From NCBI GenBank assembly GCA_036405515.1, contig DASWXM010000026.1, forward strand, positions 1-25,966: a stretch of 25,966 bases of DNA. Reading direction: 5' to 3'. Origin of the DNA: JASLCR01 sp036405515. Its GTDB lineage: Bacteria > Patescibacteriota > Saccharimonadia > Saccharimonadales > Saccharimonadaceae. Shown here piece after piece: positions 1 to 6,825 of this stretch. A program made the position numbers and the translations under genes. The notes below the pieces were generated by a model. It saw only the letters and a list, made by a program, of their open reading frames with translations. It ran no database searches and was not told where the DNA came from. The first letter of the stretch is position 1; the number at the start of each line of letters is the position of its first letter.

Positions 1-430
1 CGCTTCCTCCTTCGTCACCCCCCACCCTCTCCGTCGGTGTATTACTCGCCACTGGTGCGTTGAGATCTCGACTAAACACACCACCAGGGATAAGGAACTG
101 GATAAAGCTATACATCCCTGCAAAGAGGACGAGTCCAACCACAACATTGGTAATCGTGGTCTTTGACTTTGTAACCTGACTGGCATTGTCTCCTGCTGAA
201 GAGTAAAGTACTGCGCCATAGACCAAGCCACCAACGGCGACAATGCCGATCAGGCCAGCCAGTACATTGACGGCAATCTCAAGGATACTCCAGATAGCAT
301 TACCCCCATCCTCACTACAGGCAACGATAGAGGTTTCCACTCCACCACAGGAGCCTGCGGCGAGGGCGGGGGTGGAAAGAAGCAGTAAGCTGCATACAAT
401 TACAAGAATAGGAAGGATGATTCTTTTCAT
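1..430 (-). CDS. T4SS pilin-like (TrbC/VirB2-type) membrane protein, 3' end outside window
   Basis: The ATG is at 430 and the frame stays open to the window edge, giving the first 143 residues. A signal peptide (MKRIILPILVIVCSLLLL, cleavage near ALA) is followed by a short Cys-containing stretch and two hydrophobic helices (around residues 45-75 and 93-115) separated by a short polar turn rich in Ala, Gln/Asn and Lys. This is the layout of the T4SS_pilin/TrbC-VirB2 family common in Patescibacteria. The protein is closely similar to the N-terminal part of the gene at 1444-2619, including the shared run GGVFSRDL/GGIFSRDL after the second helix, so the two are tandem paralogues. After the helices a Gly/Glu-rich linker starts at the cut, which suggests another fused C-terminal domain. 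The upstream sequence resembles that of the paralogue (TATGAT-like -10, then GAATAAC before the ATG). Confidence 0.8.
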   Translation of the reverse strand, partial: MKRIILPILVIVCSLLLLSTPALAAGSCGGVETSIVACSEDGGNAIWSILEIAVNVLAGLIGIVAVGGLVYGAVLYSSAGDNASQVTKSKTTITNVVVGLVLFAGMYSFIQFLIPGGVFSRDLNAPVASNTPTERVGGDEGGS

Positions 431-489
431 ATGTTATTCCAGTGACTATCATACCTCAAGCTTGATACTACACACAACAAGCGACGAAA

Positions 490-523
490 GAAATCCCACC
501 CCTACAAATAGAGGTGGGATTTC
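490..523. other. Strong intergenic inverted repeat (hairpin)
   Basis: GAAATCCCACC at 490-500 pairs perfectly with GGTGGGATTTC at 513-523, with a loop of about 12 nt that can add two more pairs. It lies between two divergent genes (430, minus; 666, plus), where no transcript is expected to end. Neither strand has a clear U-tract after it. It could be a protein-binding palindrome, or a leader hairpin of the minus-strand pilin gene if that gene's transcript starts further upstream. The rest of 431-620 shows no gene. Confidence 0.5.
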
Positions 524-630
524 TGAGCTGTTACGCGCCCACCCGGGGCACGTGGTGTTGGTGGAAATGTTTATGTTAACCCGCATCGGTACCCCAATGC
601 GTACCAGCTTGTCCTGTATTATGCGCCGAT

Positions 631-658
631 TTGCTAAAAAGCGCAAGCGTGTTACACT
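631..658 (+). promoter_or_regulatory. Promoter placing the start point at or next to the ATG at 666
   Basis: TTGCTA (631-636), a 16-nt spacer and TACACT (653-658) resemble a sigma-70 promoter. Only 7 nt separate the -10 box from the ATG at 666, so the mRNA would begin at or within a base of the start codon. No Shine-Dalgarno sequence precedes the ATG. Confidence 0.5.
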
Positions 659-665
659 AATCCGG

Positions 666-935
666 ATGGAGCGACGAATCAAGCATCTCTCAAAGAGCCA
701 ACTCGCTGAAACCTTAGGCTGGATTGGCGCCATTGCGATTCTGGGTAGCTATGGTCTCATCAGCTTTGGAATCATTGACAGCAACTCAATCTTATACCAT
801 TCGCTCATGCTTGCCGGCTCGTCCGGACTCGCCATTATCACCTACCGTCACCGAGCATTTCAGTCATTTACCGTCAATACCGTCTTCTCTATCTTGGCTA
901 TTATCGCCATCGCAAGACTGCTAATGCTCGCATAA
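666..935 (+). CDS. Small three-helix membrane protein, CBU_0592-like
   Basis: The protein has 89 residues with a basic, polar N-terminus (MERRIKHLSKSQLAETLGWIG) and three hydrophobic helices (about 18-38, 45-62 and 68-88). The helix pattern, with a GWIGAIAILGSYGLISFG opening and a Tyr/His-containing turn between helices 2 and 3, is like the CBU_0592 family of small membrane proteins of unknown function. I chose ATG 666 because the promoter at 631-658 overlaps the earlier in-frame ATG at 621, and the residues between are not membrane-like. The frame is open back to 243, but that part overlaps the antisense pilin gene and has no coding character. No function can be given. Confidence 0.6.
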   Translation: MERRIKHLSKSQLAETLGWIGAIAILGSYGLISFGIIDSNSILYHSLMLAGSSGLAIITYRHRAFQSFTVNTVFSILAIIAIARLLMLA

Positions 936-1021
936 TCTTTAGTTCTATGCTTAAATAGAGTTGTTCAGAAGCTTTGTTTGCAACATACGTTCACTTGGTC
1001 TCTCTGAAATATCAACTAAAT

Positions 1022-1027
1022 AAGGAG
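1022..1027 (+). promoter_or_regulatory. Ribosome binding site of the RRM protein gene
   Basis: AAGGAG lies 13 nt before the ATG at 1041, a rather long spacing. The gene has an AT-rich upstream region of about 100 nt (936-1040), unlike the leaderless neighbour. This is in keeping with a leader that may be regulated, as is common for small RNA-binding protein genes. Confidence 0.5.
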
Positions 1028-1040
1028 AAACCAAGTACAA

Positions 1041-1370
1041 ATGGCTTCACAAAATCTTTTCATAGGCAGCCTAGCCTATGCAACAACTGACGACACCCTG
1101 AAAGCTCACTTTGAGCAGATCGGTCCAGTCGCAAGCGCACGTGTCATCACTGACCGTGAAAGCGGACGCTCAAAGGGCTTCGGCTTCGTCGAATTTGAAA
1201 ACGACGACGACAACCAAAAGGCTGTTGATCAGCTTAACGGTAAAGAACTTGATGGCCGCGCTATCAATGTCTCTCTTGCAAAGCCAAAAGAAGACCGTCC
1301 ACGACGTGACTTCGGTGGCAACGACCGCGGTGGCAACGGTGGTGGTTCATTCCGTCAGCGCAGCTGGTAA
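1041..1370 (+). CDS. RRM-type RNA-binding protein, glycine-rich tail
   Basis: This 109-residue protein carries one RNA recognition motif at about residues 4-80. RNP2 is LFIGSL (6-11) and RNP1 is KGFGFVEF (about 45-52), with the aromatic residues that stack on RNA bases. The tail is Arg/Gly/Asn-rich (RPRRDFGGNDRGGNGGG...), as in the small glycine-rich RRM proteins of cyanobacteria and many Patescibacteria. It is expected to be a cytoplasmic single-stranded RNA binder or chaperone, perhaps cold- or stress-related, but its targets cannot be seen. It is a single gene with its own intrinsic terminator at 1389-1421. Confidence 0.92.
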   Translation: MASQNLFIGSLAYATTDDTLKAHFEQIGPVASARVITDRESGRSKGFGFVEFENDDDNQKAVDQLNGKELDGRAINVSLAKPKEDRPRRDFGGNDRGGNGGGSFRQRSW

Positions 1371-1388
1371 TTCGGCATTTGCGTAAAC

Positions 1389-1421
1389 AAAAAGTCGCTC
1401 CCGAAAGGTAGCGGCTTTTTT
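1389..1421 (+). terminator. Intrinsic terminator after the RRM gene
   Basis: AAAAAGTCGCT (1389-1399) pairs with AGCGGCTTTTTT (1410-1421), with one G-U pair, and the stem runs into a T-tract. The A-tract on the other side means it may also work on the minus strand, although no minus-strand gene ends there. Confidence 0.85.
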
Positions 1422-1443
1422 GATTGCAAGTAAATAATAGTTC

Positions 1444-2619
1444 CTAGTTAAAAATGAGTCGCGCCCACCAGTTTTTATGAAATGGCTCACCCGTAGGGGT
1501 ATTGATACTACCTGTATTTTTGATCTTTAGACTTCGTCCTTCTGCAGGAATTGCCACTATATAGTCTGGCGGGTGTTTTACTACAGCCTTTGCCTTGGCA
1601 TGTATGGAGTTCATGTTAACATTTGGATTATTGAAGTCTGCCGTGACAACAACATCATATCCCGCCTTTCGTAATTCAGCAACTTTTCCACTCAATTTTA
1701 CCATTGACGGATCCCAGTATAGCCTCTGGCGGTCTTTGTCTGGTGGATTATTATAAGCATGTGTGAGGAAATGCGTATTAATAGTGGCAAACTTCGTAGC
1801 ACAACTGTCGGTACGTACATACTGCCCGACAGTCATCACACGTTTTGGGCTTAATTTAACAGCATCGTGAAGCTTAATTACCTGCGCATTAACCCGCTTC
1901 CACTTACTATCAAGCCGAGCCAAAGATGGCACGCGCGTTTTGGGACCTACCCAACCATCAGCACCAAATACATCCATCAAGTATGCGCGCTCATCTTCTT
2001 TGTCTCCTTCGTTGATTTCTGCAAAGTTATAAACTACATTCATCTTTGAGTCGTACGAATTTTTTATCGTCTGGAAGACTGCCTTAGTGTCAGGCTCTTC
2101 ACGCCCAAGGTTTTGGAAAGAAATAACAACATCCGTACCCTGCTTAGCTGCACCATCAGTACAGGTAGGGTCATTGACTGCCCCACCTCCGCTATCGTCA
2201 CCACTATCACCCCCCGGCCTATTTTGTGGGGTATTGGTAGCTACAGGTGCACTTAGATCACGACTGAAGATACCTCCAGGAATGAGAAACTGCATAAAGC
2301 TATACATTCCAGCAAAAAGCACAAGTCCTACCACGACATTAGCGATAGTTGTCTTTGCCTTTGTGACTTGACCGGCCTGATCACCCGCCGAAGAATAGAG
2401 AACTCCCCCATACACTAATCCACCGATTGCCGCTACACCGATCAGACCAGCAAGTACATTAAGAGCGATTTCGAGTATGCTCCATATTGCGTTGCCGTCA
2501 TTTTGACTACACCCGATTACCGATGTATCTACTCCACCACAAGAAGTTGCAGCAAACACCGGTGCAGACAATAGCAAACAGCAAGTAATAATAAGGATAG
2601 GTAAGATGATTTTTTTCAT
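1444..2619 (-). CDS. T4SS pilin-like membrane module fused to an EEP (DNase I-like) domain
   Basis: The protein has 391 residues. Residues 1-23 are a signal peptide, and 43-75 and 92-114 are two membrane helices of the TrbC/VirB2 pilin type. Residues 125-150 are a Gly/Asp/Pro linker. Residues 164-391 resemble the endonuclease/exonuclease/phosphatase fold: ISFQNLG (N170), FAEINEGD (E201/E204), INTH (H283), TADFNNPN (D328, N330), PPDYIV (D352) and a closing FHKNWW (H381) match the order of the catalytic N-E-H-GDxN-D-H motifs. The second Cys of the leader and C27, C37, C153 and C273 indicate an exported, possibly disulfide-bonded protein. The substrate (DNA, RNA, phospholipid or sugar phosphate) cannot be told. 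The neighbouring gene at 1-430 is a paralogue of the N-terminal half. The domain call is by motif order only. Confidence 0.75.
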   Translation of the reverse strand: MKKIILPILIITCCLLLSAPVFAATSCGGVDTSVIGCSQNDGNAIWSILEIALNVLAGLIGVAAIGGLVYGGVLYSSAGDQAGQVTKAKTTIANVVVGLVLFAGMYSFMQFLIPGGIFSRDLSAPVATNTPQNRPGGDSGDDSGGGAVNDPTCTDGAAKQGTDVVISFQNLGREEPDTKAVFQTIKNSYDSKMNVVYNFAEINEGDKEDERAYLMDVFGADGWVGPKTRVPSLARLDSKWKRVNAQVIKLHDAVKLSPKRVMTVGQYVRTDSCATKFATINTHFLTHAYNNPPDKDRQRLYWDPSMVKLSGKVAELRKAGYDVVVTADFNNPNVNMNSIHAKAKAVVKHPPDYIVAIPAEGRSLKIKNTGSINTPTGEPFHKNWWARLIFN

Positions 2620-2690
2620 AGTTATTCTACAAATAGCATACTCTACTCAAGATATTTCACGCAAATTGCACATAGTTAATTGCGAACCAA

Positions 2691-4463
2691 TCACTTGATC
2701 TGACTTTCAAACATGCGATAAAACTCACCTTTTTTAGCGATAAGGTCACGCGCAGTACCCTGCTCGACTAATTTGCCGTCTTTGAGCATATACACCACAT
2801 CAGCCTTTTCGACGGTCGTCAGGCGGTGACTTATCGTAATAATTGTCTTGTCTTTTTCGGCAAATAGATGTTTAAAGATGCGAGACTCGGCCAATGCGTC
2901 TATTGCACTGGTAGGCTCGTCAAGAATAATCACAGAACTATCTCGATAGAAATTACGTGCTAGCGCAAGACGCTGCCATTGCCCACCAGAAAGCTCTACC
3001 CCGCTATTACCTTCATTGTCTTCCATCCATGGATTAACATATGAGTCGATACCTTTTGGTAATTTCTCAATAAATTCACGCGCTTCGGCTTTATCAAGCG
3101 CCTGGTCGAAGTGATCTTGGTCAAATGGTTGCTTTGTATTGCCGAAGTATACGTTGTCGCGTGCCGTAGCAAAGCCATACGAAATAAACTCTTGTTGCAA
3201 CACACCGAGTTGGTCATGCCACGAAGCAATATCAATATCAAACAGCGGCTCTCCATCAAGCCGCACCGAACCTTCAGTTGGCTGGTACAGACCGGTTAAT
3301 AGCTTAATCAGTGTCGACTTACCTGCACCATTTTCACCCACAATTGCCACATGCTGACCCTGCTTAATTGTCAGCGAAACATCTTTTAGCACCTTCATCT
3401 TTGGCGCAGCGGCAAGTTTAGTTTTTCCGCCCTTTTGCGGCGGGAGAGCCATAAACTCATTATAGTCAAACAGATTCGCGATATCTTCATCAATAGCACT
3501 AAATGCACTGACAAGTCCATTTGCCCCACCAAGTGTTCGTGAAACAATTTGCTGCACGTATAGGAATTGTCCGATCGGTTGGGTATGATGAATGATCTGA
3601 ATTGCCGTCCATACCAGCGCCGTCACTTCCGCCGCCGCTTCCAGTACATCCGCACCAAGCTTTTTGCCAATATAGCTCCGCTCGAATTCAATCCGAGCTT
3701 TTTCATCCTTATCACGCAGACGGATTCTCATATCGAGCAAATACCGGATAATACCATACAGTCGCAGCTCTGCCATAAAACGCGGCTGCAAAATCTGCCA
3801 TTCGATCATTCCCTGGCTTCGCCTTGTTTCAACATTCTCTTTCCAATGCCTGGTGCTCGCGCGCGAGAGTCTGAGCTGGATAATCACTCCTGGTATTACC
3901 GCAACCAATACAATTAGCCCTAACCACCAGCTAACGAATACGAGCGCAATCAACCCGGCAATTGCTGTAATGAGCTGTGTCAATATATTTGCCAATCGGT
4001 CGAAGACATATGGAAAGAATCGTGCGAATTGCTGTGCCTTGTCATACATGTCAGCTGTCTTTTTGTCATCGTAGCGCCAAAAATCGATTTCATGAAAATG
4101 CTCATACATACGATCACTCATTGCCGCCTCTACCCGATAGCGCATCAACTGCGTGACATAATTTTCCAGACTTTGCCAGCCAGTCATTAGTACACCAAGC
4201 AGTGCGGTAATAATCACAAATACGATCGCCTGCTCGCCAGCCAATGTATTACCCGCATATGCTTCAGCTAACGCCGTTGTCGTAAGGGCGGCAAAGTACG
4301 TCGTCGCAATTGGCAGCACAGCAGTCACGACAGAGCCTGCCACCTGGACAATAATCGCAAGTGGTGCTGCCTTGTAGGTTGTCTGCGCTACACGGGCAAT
4401 AGCGACAAGATATTCTCTTGTTGTTAGTTTGCGCTCCTGCTTGGCTGATTTTCGTCTGGGCAT
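2691..4463 (-). CDS. ABC exporter-type protein (fused membrane and ATPase domains)
   Basis: The protein has 590 residues. Residues 1-16 are a basic tail. About 30-320 form the transmembrane domain with several hydrophobic helices (31-60, 78-96, 160-195, 275-292 and others). Residues 350-590 are the nucleotide-binding domain, with Walker A GENGAGKST (376-384), signature LSGGQ (491-495), Walker B VIILDE (511-516) and switch His 546 (ISHR). This is the half-transporter layout of MdlB/MsbA-type exporters, which work as dimers. The partner could be itself or a gene elsewhere. The insertion EDNEGNSGVE just before the signature, where exporters usually have a shorter loop, is slightly unusual. The substrate is unknown. 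A TATAAT box 7 nt before the ATG gives it its own promoter, squeezed into the 24-nt gap after the upstream gene. Confidence 0.9.
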   Translation of the reverse strand: MPRRKSAKQERKLTTREYLVAIARVAQTTYKAAPLAIIVQVAGSVVTAVLPIATTYFAALTTTALAEAYAGNTLAGEQAIVFVIITALLGVLMTGWQSLENYVTQLMRYRVEAAMSDRMYEHFHEIDFWRYDDKKTADMYDKAQQFARFFPYVFDRLANILTQLITAIAGLIALVFVSWWLGLIVLVAVIPGVIIQLRLSRASTRHWKENVETRRSQGMIEWQILQPRFMAELRLYGIIRYLLDMRIRLRDKDEKARIEFERSYIGKKLGADVLEAAAEVTALVWTAIQIIHHTQPIGQFLYVQQIVSRTLGGANGLVSAFSAIDEDIANLFDYNEFMALPPQKGGKTKLAAAPKMKVLKDVSLTIKQGQHVAIVGENGAGKSTLIKLLTGLYQPTEGSVRLDGEPLFDIDIASWHDQLGVLQQEFISYGFATARDNVYFGNTKQPFDQDHFDQALDKAEAREFIEKLPKGIDSYVNPWMEDNEGNSGVELSGGQWQRLALARNFYRDSSVIILDEPTSAIDALAESRIFKHLFAEKDKTIITISHRLTTVEKADVVYMLKDGKLVEQGTARDLIAKKGEFYRMFESQIK

Positions 4464-4470
4464 TTTCTAT

Positions 4471-4476
4471 ATTATA
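4471..4476 (-). promoter_or_regulatory. -10 box of the ABC transporter gene, leaderless type
   Basis: On the minus strand TATAAT is followed by 7 nt and the ATG at 4463. The expected start point is at or next to the start codon, and there is no Shine-Dalgarno site. The -35 region (TTCCGT at 17-nt spacing) is weak. Confidence 0.6.
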
Positions 4477-4487
4477 CGCCGCTTATA

Positions 4488-4859
4488 TCATCCACGGAAC
4501 AGTGGCGAAACTATCCAATCCTGCCCTAGATTGAACCAGCTATTGAGCAATCCATATCCATTCACTAGCCAAATAGTTACAACAACAACTACACATGTTA
4601 AAACAAATGTCAGTGATTTAACAAACCAACTTTGTTTCTTAATCCATACATTCCATGCATCGTATTTGCCACGAGCATAGTGCAGTACACGTCCGGCCCA
4701 CGGAAATTCACGTGCTAAAATCGCTAGGCCGGCAAACACGATCAGCCAGCCGGGACCAGGATACGGGATCGCAATTACACCTACAATCAGCACCGTACCG
4801 CCAGCAATTCCTACAGCAAACTTCTGTACCCGGCGCTGTTTTTGTTTTTCATCCGTCAT
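4488..4859 (-). CDS. PGPGW-motif membrane protein (TIGR02611-like)
   Basis: The protein has 123 residues. Two close hydrophobic segments (about 15-30 and 35-48) flank the motif PYPGPGWLIVFAGLAILA, which defines the putative transmembrane PGPGW family (TIGR02611). Residues 50-72 are a polar, basic amphipathic stretch (EFPWAGRVLHYARGKYDAW...), followed by a third helix (about 80-105). The function of the family is unknown. Its ATG overlaps the stop of rdgB by ATGA (4856-4859), so it is translationally coupled to the nucleotide-cleaning gene and transcribed from the same promoter. Confidence 0.85.
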   Translation of the reverse strand: MTDEKQKQRRVQKFAVGIAGGTVLIVGVIAIPYPGPGWLIVFAGLAILAREFPWAGRVLHYARGKYDAWNVWIKKQSWFVKSLTFVLTCVVVVVTIWLVNGYGLLNSWFNLGQDWIVSPLFRG

Positions 4860-5407
4860 AGTGACTCCAAGAATCTTCGCACCTCGGTGAACGGTTTAAT
4901 GGTCATGTAATACTCTTCGTATTCGGCTTCCGTAAGCTCCGCAGCCGTCCGGCCATTCGCTCCATCGATCTCAAATATCCTGTCAAACCCGTAGCCGCCA
5001 TTGCCGCGCGGATGCTTGGCAACCGTACCCTGGACCGCACCGCTAAAAAGCTTTAACTCATGGCCATCAAAGTAACCAAACGTGCAGCGGCCTTCAGCCC
5101 GTCGATTGTCAAAACCGTCCAACATACGGCACATTTTTTCTGCGCCATCATCCGCTTCTACGAAGAACTTCACGAATGCGCCCGGCAACTCGCCCCATGC
5201 TTCATACGTAAATGTTACATCCTCGACAAGTACCGGCTTGCCGATTTGTTCATGCGCCTGACGTGCTTTATGACCTACCAGCGCCGCAGGGTTCAGCGTC
5301 TGAATCTCATCAAGCTCGGCCGGTTCGTGCGCAATATCCATGCCCATATGCATAGCAAAGCGCGCAGCTTTATCAGGATTACCAGTAACAAATACGACGT
5401 TATTCAT
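4856..5407 (-). CDS. rdgB: Non-canonical purine NTP pyrophosphatase (RdgB/HAM1/ITPA family)
   Basis: The enzyme removes deaminated purine nucleotides (dITP, XTP, ITP) by hydrolysis to the monophosphate plus PPi, protecting DNA and RNA. The 183-residue protein has the family's landmarks in order: the N-terminal VFVTGNPDKAARF loop, ELDEIQ, the metal-binding VEDVTFTYEAWGELPGAFVKFF (usually ...EDSGL...LPG), RCTFGYF, GNGGYGFDRIF and the C-terminal helix AELT..E. The central Glu-Asp-Val replaces the usual Glu-Asp-Ser/Thr, as in some archaeal-type members, and the length is at the short end of the family. It heads a two-gene unit with the PGPGW gene and has a leaderless-type promoter. It is divergent from the gene at 5456. 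Confidence 0.85.
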   Translation of the reverse strand: MNNVVFVTGNPDKAARFAMHMGMDIAHEPAELDEIQTLNPAALVGHKARQAHEQIGKPVLVEDVTFTYEAWGELPGAFVKFFVEADDGAEKMCRMLDGFDNRRAEGRCTFGYFDGHELKLFSGAVQGTVAKHPRGNGGYGFDRIFEIDGANGRTAAELTEAEYEEYYMTIKPFTEVRRFLESL

Positions 5408-5413
5408 AGAGTT

Positions 5414-5419
5414 ATTGTA
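5414..5419 (-). promoter_or_regulatory. -10 box of rdgB, leaderless type
   Basis: On the minus strand TACAAT is followed by 6 nt and the ATG at 5407. No Shine-Dalgarno sequence is present. It lies back to back with the plus-strand -10 box at 5441-5446 in a 48-nt divergent intergenic gap. Confidence 0.6.
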
Positions 5420-5440
5420 GCAATTTATATCGTTCTCACC

Positions 5441-5446
5441 TATACT
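5441..5446 (+). promoter_or_regulatory. -10 box of the thioredoxin-like gene
   Basis: TATACT ends 9 nt before the ATG at 5456, which leaves a leader of at most a few bases. A clear -35 box is not seen (TTGTAG lies at a 20-nt spacing). Confidence 0.45.
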
Positions 5447-5455
5447 CCTTATATT

Positions 5456-5785
5456 ATGGCATTAGGATTTACAAGCATCCCTGACCGCAGCGGTCCAGCC
5501 GTTTACGTATTTGGTAACGGCACATCACAAACTGAGCAAATACTAAAACAATTCGGCGAGAAAGTAGATGACTTAACGCCCGATGAGACGCAGGTCGTCT
5601 ATCTTGATCCCTCTCGTGGCGATGGACGGGCTACGGCTGAATTTTACGGACTGACACAATTTCCCTGCGTCATGATTGTCATGGATGATGATACCGTACC
5701 GCAACAATGGAATTTGACCATTCCTCAACCAGACGAAGTGTCTTACGTACTAAGCCAGATCACTGGTGGCATGCGAAGTTCCTAG
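5456..5785 (+). CDS. Small thioredoxin-fold-like protein without a CXXC motif
   Basis: The protein has 109 residues with no signal peptide. The pattern resembles a thioredoxin fold: a first strand (AVYVFGNG), a helix (QTEQILKQFG), a second strand (QVVYLDPSRGD), a helix (ATAEFYGLTQFPCVMIVMDDD) with the Tyr-Gly-hydrophobic-x-x-Phe-Pro segment that in thioredoxins carries the cis-proline, then a last strand and helix (VPQQWNLTIPQPDEVSYVLSQI). There is no CXXC pair; the only Cys follows the cis-Pro position. It could be a non-redox binding protein. I rejected the long frame that opens at 5060 because it overlaps rdgB antisense; ATG 5456 follows a -10 box. It converges with the DUF1653 gene and their stops interlock in one CTAG. 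Confidence 0.6.
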   Translation: MALGFTSIPDRSGPAVYVFGNGTSQTEQILKQFGEKVDDLTPDETQVVYLDPSRGDGRATAEFYGLTQFPCVMIVMDDDTVPQQWNLTIPQPDEVSYVLSQITGGMRSS

Positions 5786-6024
5786 TCGACTTTTTCAAAG
5801 CGTGGTACTACTTCACCATTGACTTCGACAGTTTCAATAAACATGCCGTACGGACGAATCCATATCGACGGAAGACCTTGCGCCATCCTTTCGTTTGATC
5901 GATACACTACATGCCATTCAAGCGTTTCGGTATGGCACGCAACCTCCAACACCTCATACACTCCGCCTTTATAGTGGTGATACGTACCTTTTTCTATTTC
6001 TGGAGCTTGGTCGGTATTTTTCAT
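5782..6024 (-). CDS. DUF1653 family protein
   Basis: The protein has 80 residues. The core KGTYHHYKGGVYEVLEVACHTETLEWHVVYRS...IWIRPYGMFIETVEVNGEVVPRFE follows the DUF1653 pattern closely (G.Y.HYKG..Y.V...A.H.ET.E..VVY..., then the W.RP..MF.E.V..... RF segment). It is a small SH3-like cytoplasmic domain of unknown function, often found next to nucleotide or house-cleaning genes. Its ATG overlaps the MazG-like stop by one base (TAATG), and a good GGAGGT site sits 6 nt upstream, so it is the last gene of the operon that starts at 7420. Confidence 0.88.
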   Translation of the reverse strand: MKNTDQAPEIEKGTYHHYKGGVYEVLEVACHTETLEWHVVYRSNERMAQGLPSIWIRPYGMFIETVEVNGEVVPRFEKVD

Positions 6025-6419
6025 TACTTTACCTCCGGGTATTTTTCGGGGCGTTCACGACAATAAATAACCCATTTGTTATCTTCATCAGGCATAAAAA
6101 CTTTCTCAATATAAAGTCCAGTGCGAAAGCCACCGCGACGAATTACTTCCGCGTCTTGCACGGTTCGTACTTCTTCCATGCCTATTTCAGCGTTCTCTCG
6201 TATTTCGTCGAGAATTTGATACATATCAGCAAGCTCATTGAGTAATTCTTGACGAGTAACGGCACTGGCAACCTCATCGGCTTCTTCATGTAATTTTACA
6301 AACAGGGCCTTTTGTAAATCCTGCTTGTTCAGAATTTTACTATGTACTTCGTGACCGTGAGCCTCATGCATTGCTTTAATATTATCTCGTACTAGTTTTT
6401 GAAATAAAAATGTTGGCAT
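6024..6419 (-). CDS. MazG-like / phosphoribosyl-ATP pyrophosphohydrolase-like NTP pyrophosphatase
   Basis: The protein has 131 residues. The start KLVRDNIKAMHEAHG resembles the KLVRDKIPEII opening of small MazG-like house-cleaning proteins. The all-alpha NTP pyrophosphatase metal motif is complete: EExxE at E45, E46 and E49, and ExxD at E62 and D65 (KLHEEADEV...LLNELADMYQILDEI). The C-terminal part (residues 80-131, ...RRGGFRTGLYIEKV...) also recurs in this group. It is expected to hydrolyse abnormal (d)NTPs to monophosphates, but the substrate is unknown. A weak GGAG site lies upstream, with a 1-nt gap to the Nudix stop. It is the third gene of an operon of nucleotide hydrolases. Confidence 0.82.
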   Translation of the reverse strand: MPTFLFQKLVRDNIKAMHEAHGHEVHSKILNKQDLQKALFVKLHEEADEVASAVTRQELLNELADMYQILDEIRENAEIGMEEVRTVQDAEVIRRGGFRTGLYIEKVFMPDEDNKWVIYCRERPEKYPEVK

Positions 6420-6420
6420 A

Positions 6421-6825
6421 TTATTTTTTCTCCAGTTCTAAAACTTGTTTCATTAGTTTACCCGCCATTGTCGTATAGTCGATTTCGTTTTCACTCATCC
6501 ACTTTACATCCTCGGCATGTTCGCCTACTCCATAATTTAATTCGTCATATTCGATCTCACAGACAACCCACATCTGCCACGCTTCTTTGTTGGGATTGTA
6601 AAATGGTATCGCTGTGATGACCCTTTCTCTAAACTTGCTCGTCAGTGCAATTTCTTCAAATAACTCGCGCTGCAACGCCTCATGAAGCGACTCGCCAAAA
6701 TCCCAGCCACCTCCCGGAAACGACCAGCGATTGTGTTCATCAACCATGAGATATTCGTTCTTTTCATTGCGGATCACAGCAACCGCACTGACACGATAAA
6801 AGGCATTCGTATACCAATCAGTCAT
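6421..6825 (-). CDS. Nudix hydrolase
   Basis: The protein has 134 residues. The Nudix box is clear at residues 39-61: G39-x5-E45-x7-R53-E54-L-F-E57-E58-x-A60-L61. The usual Gly at position 60 is Ala, a mild deviation. FPGGGWDFGES precedes the metal-binding helix as usual. The family hydrolyses nucleoside diphosphates linked to other groups (oxidised dNTPs, NDP-sugars, dinucleotides), and this short single-domain form fits a MutT-type sanitation role. Its start overlaps the HD hydrolase gene by 8 nt. AAAGGA 8 nt before the ATG is the ribosome site. Confidence 0.9.
   Translation of the reverse strand: MTDWYTNAFYRVSAVAVIRNEKNEYLMVDEHNRWSFPGGGWDFGESLHEALQRELFEEIALTSKFRERVITAIPFYNPNKEAWQMWVVCEIEYDELNYGVGEHAEDVKWMSENEIDYTTMAGKLMKQVLELEKK

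Noticed and set aside
441..450. Another copy of the inverted repeat (TGACTATC)
   Set aside because: Only 8 nt match the repeat at 21799-21814, which is expected by chance.
243..665. Open plus-strand frame upstream of ATG 666 and an antisense frame at 449-733
   Set aside because: The first overlaps the pilin-like gene antisense and has no protein-like composition before 666; the second covers the hairpin and promoter and has no recognisable product.
2691..2693. Recoding of UGA as in Gracilibacteria or Absconditabacteria
   Set aside because: UGA ends the ABC transporter and HD-hydrolase genes at the expected protein ends, and no in-frame UGA is needed in any gene.
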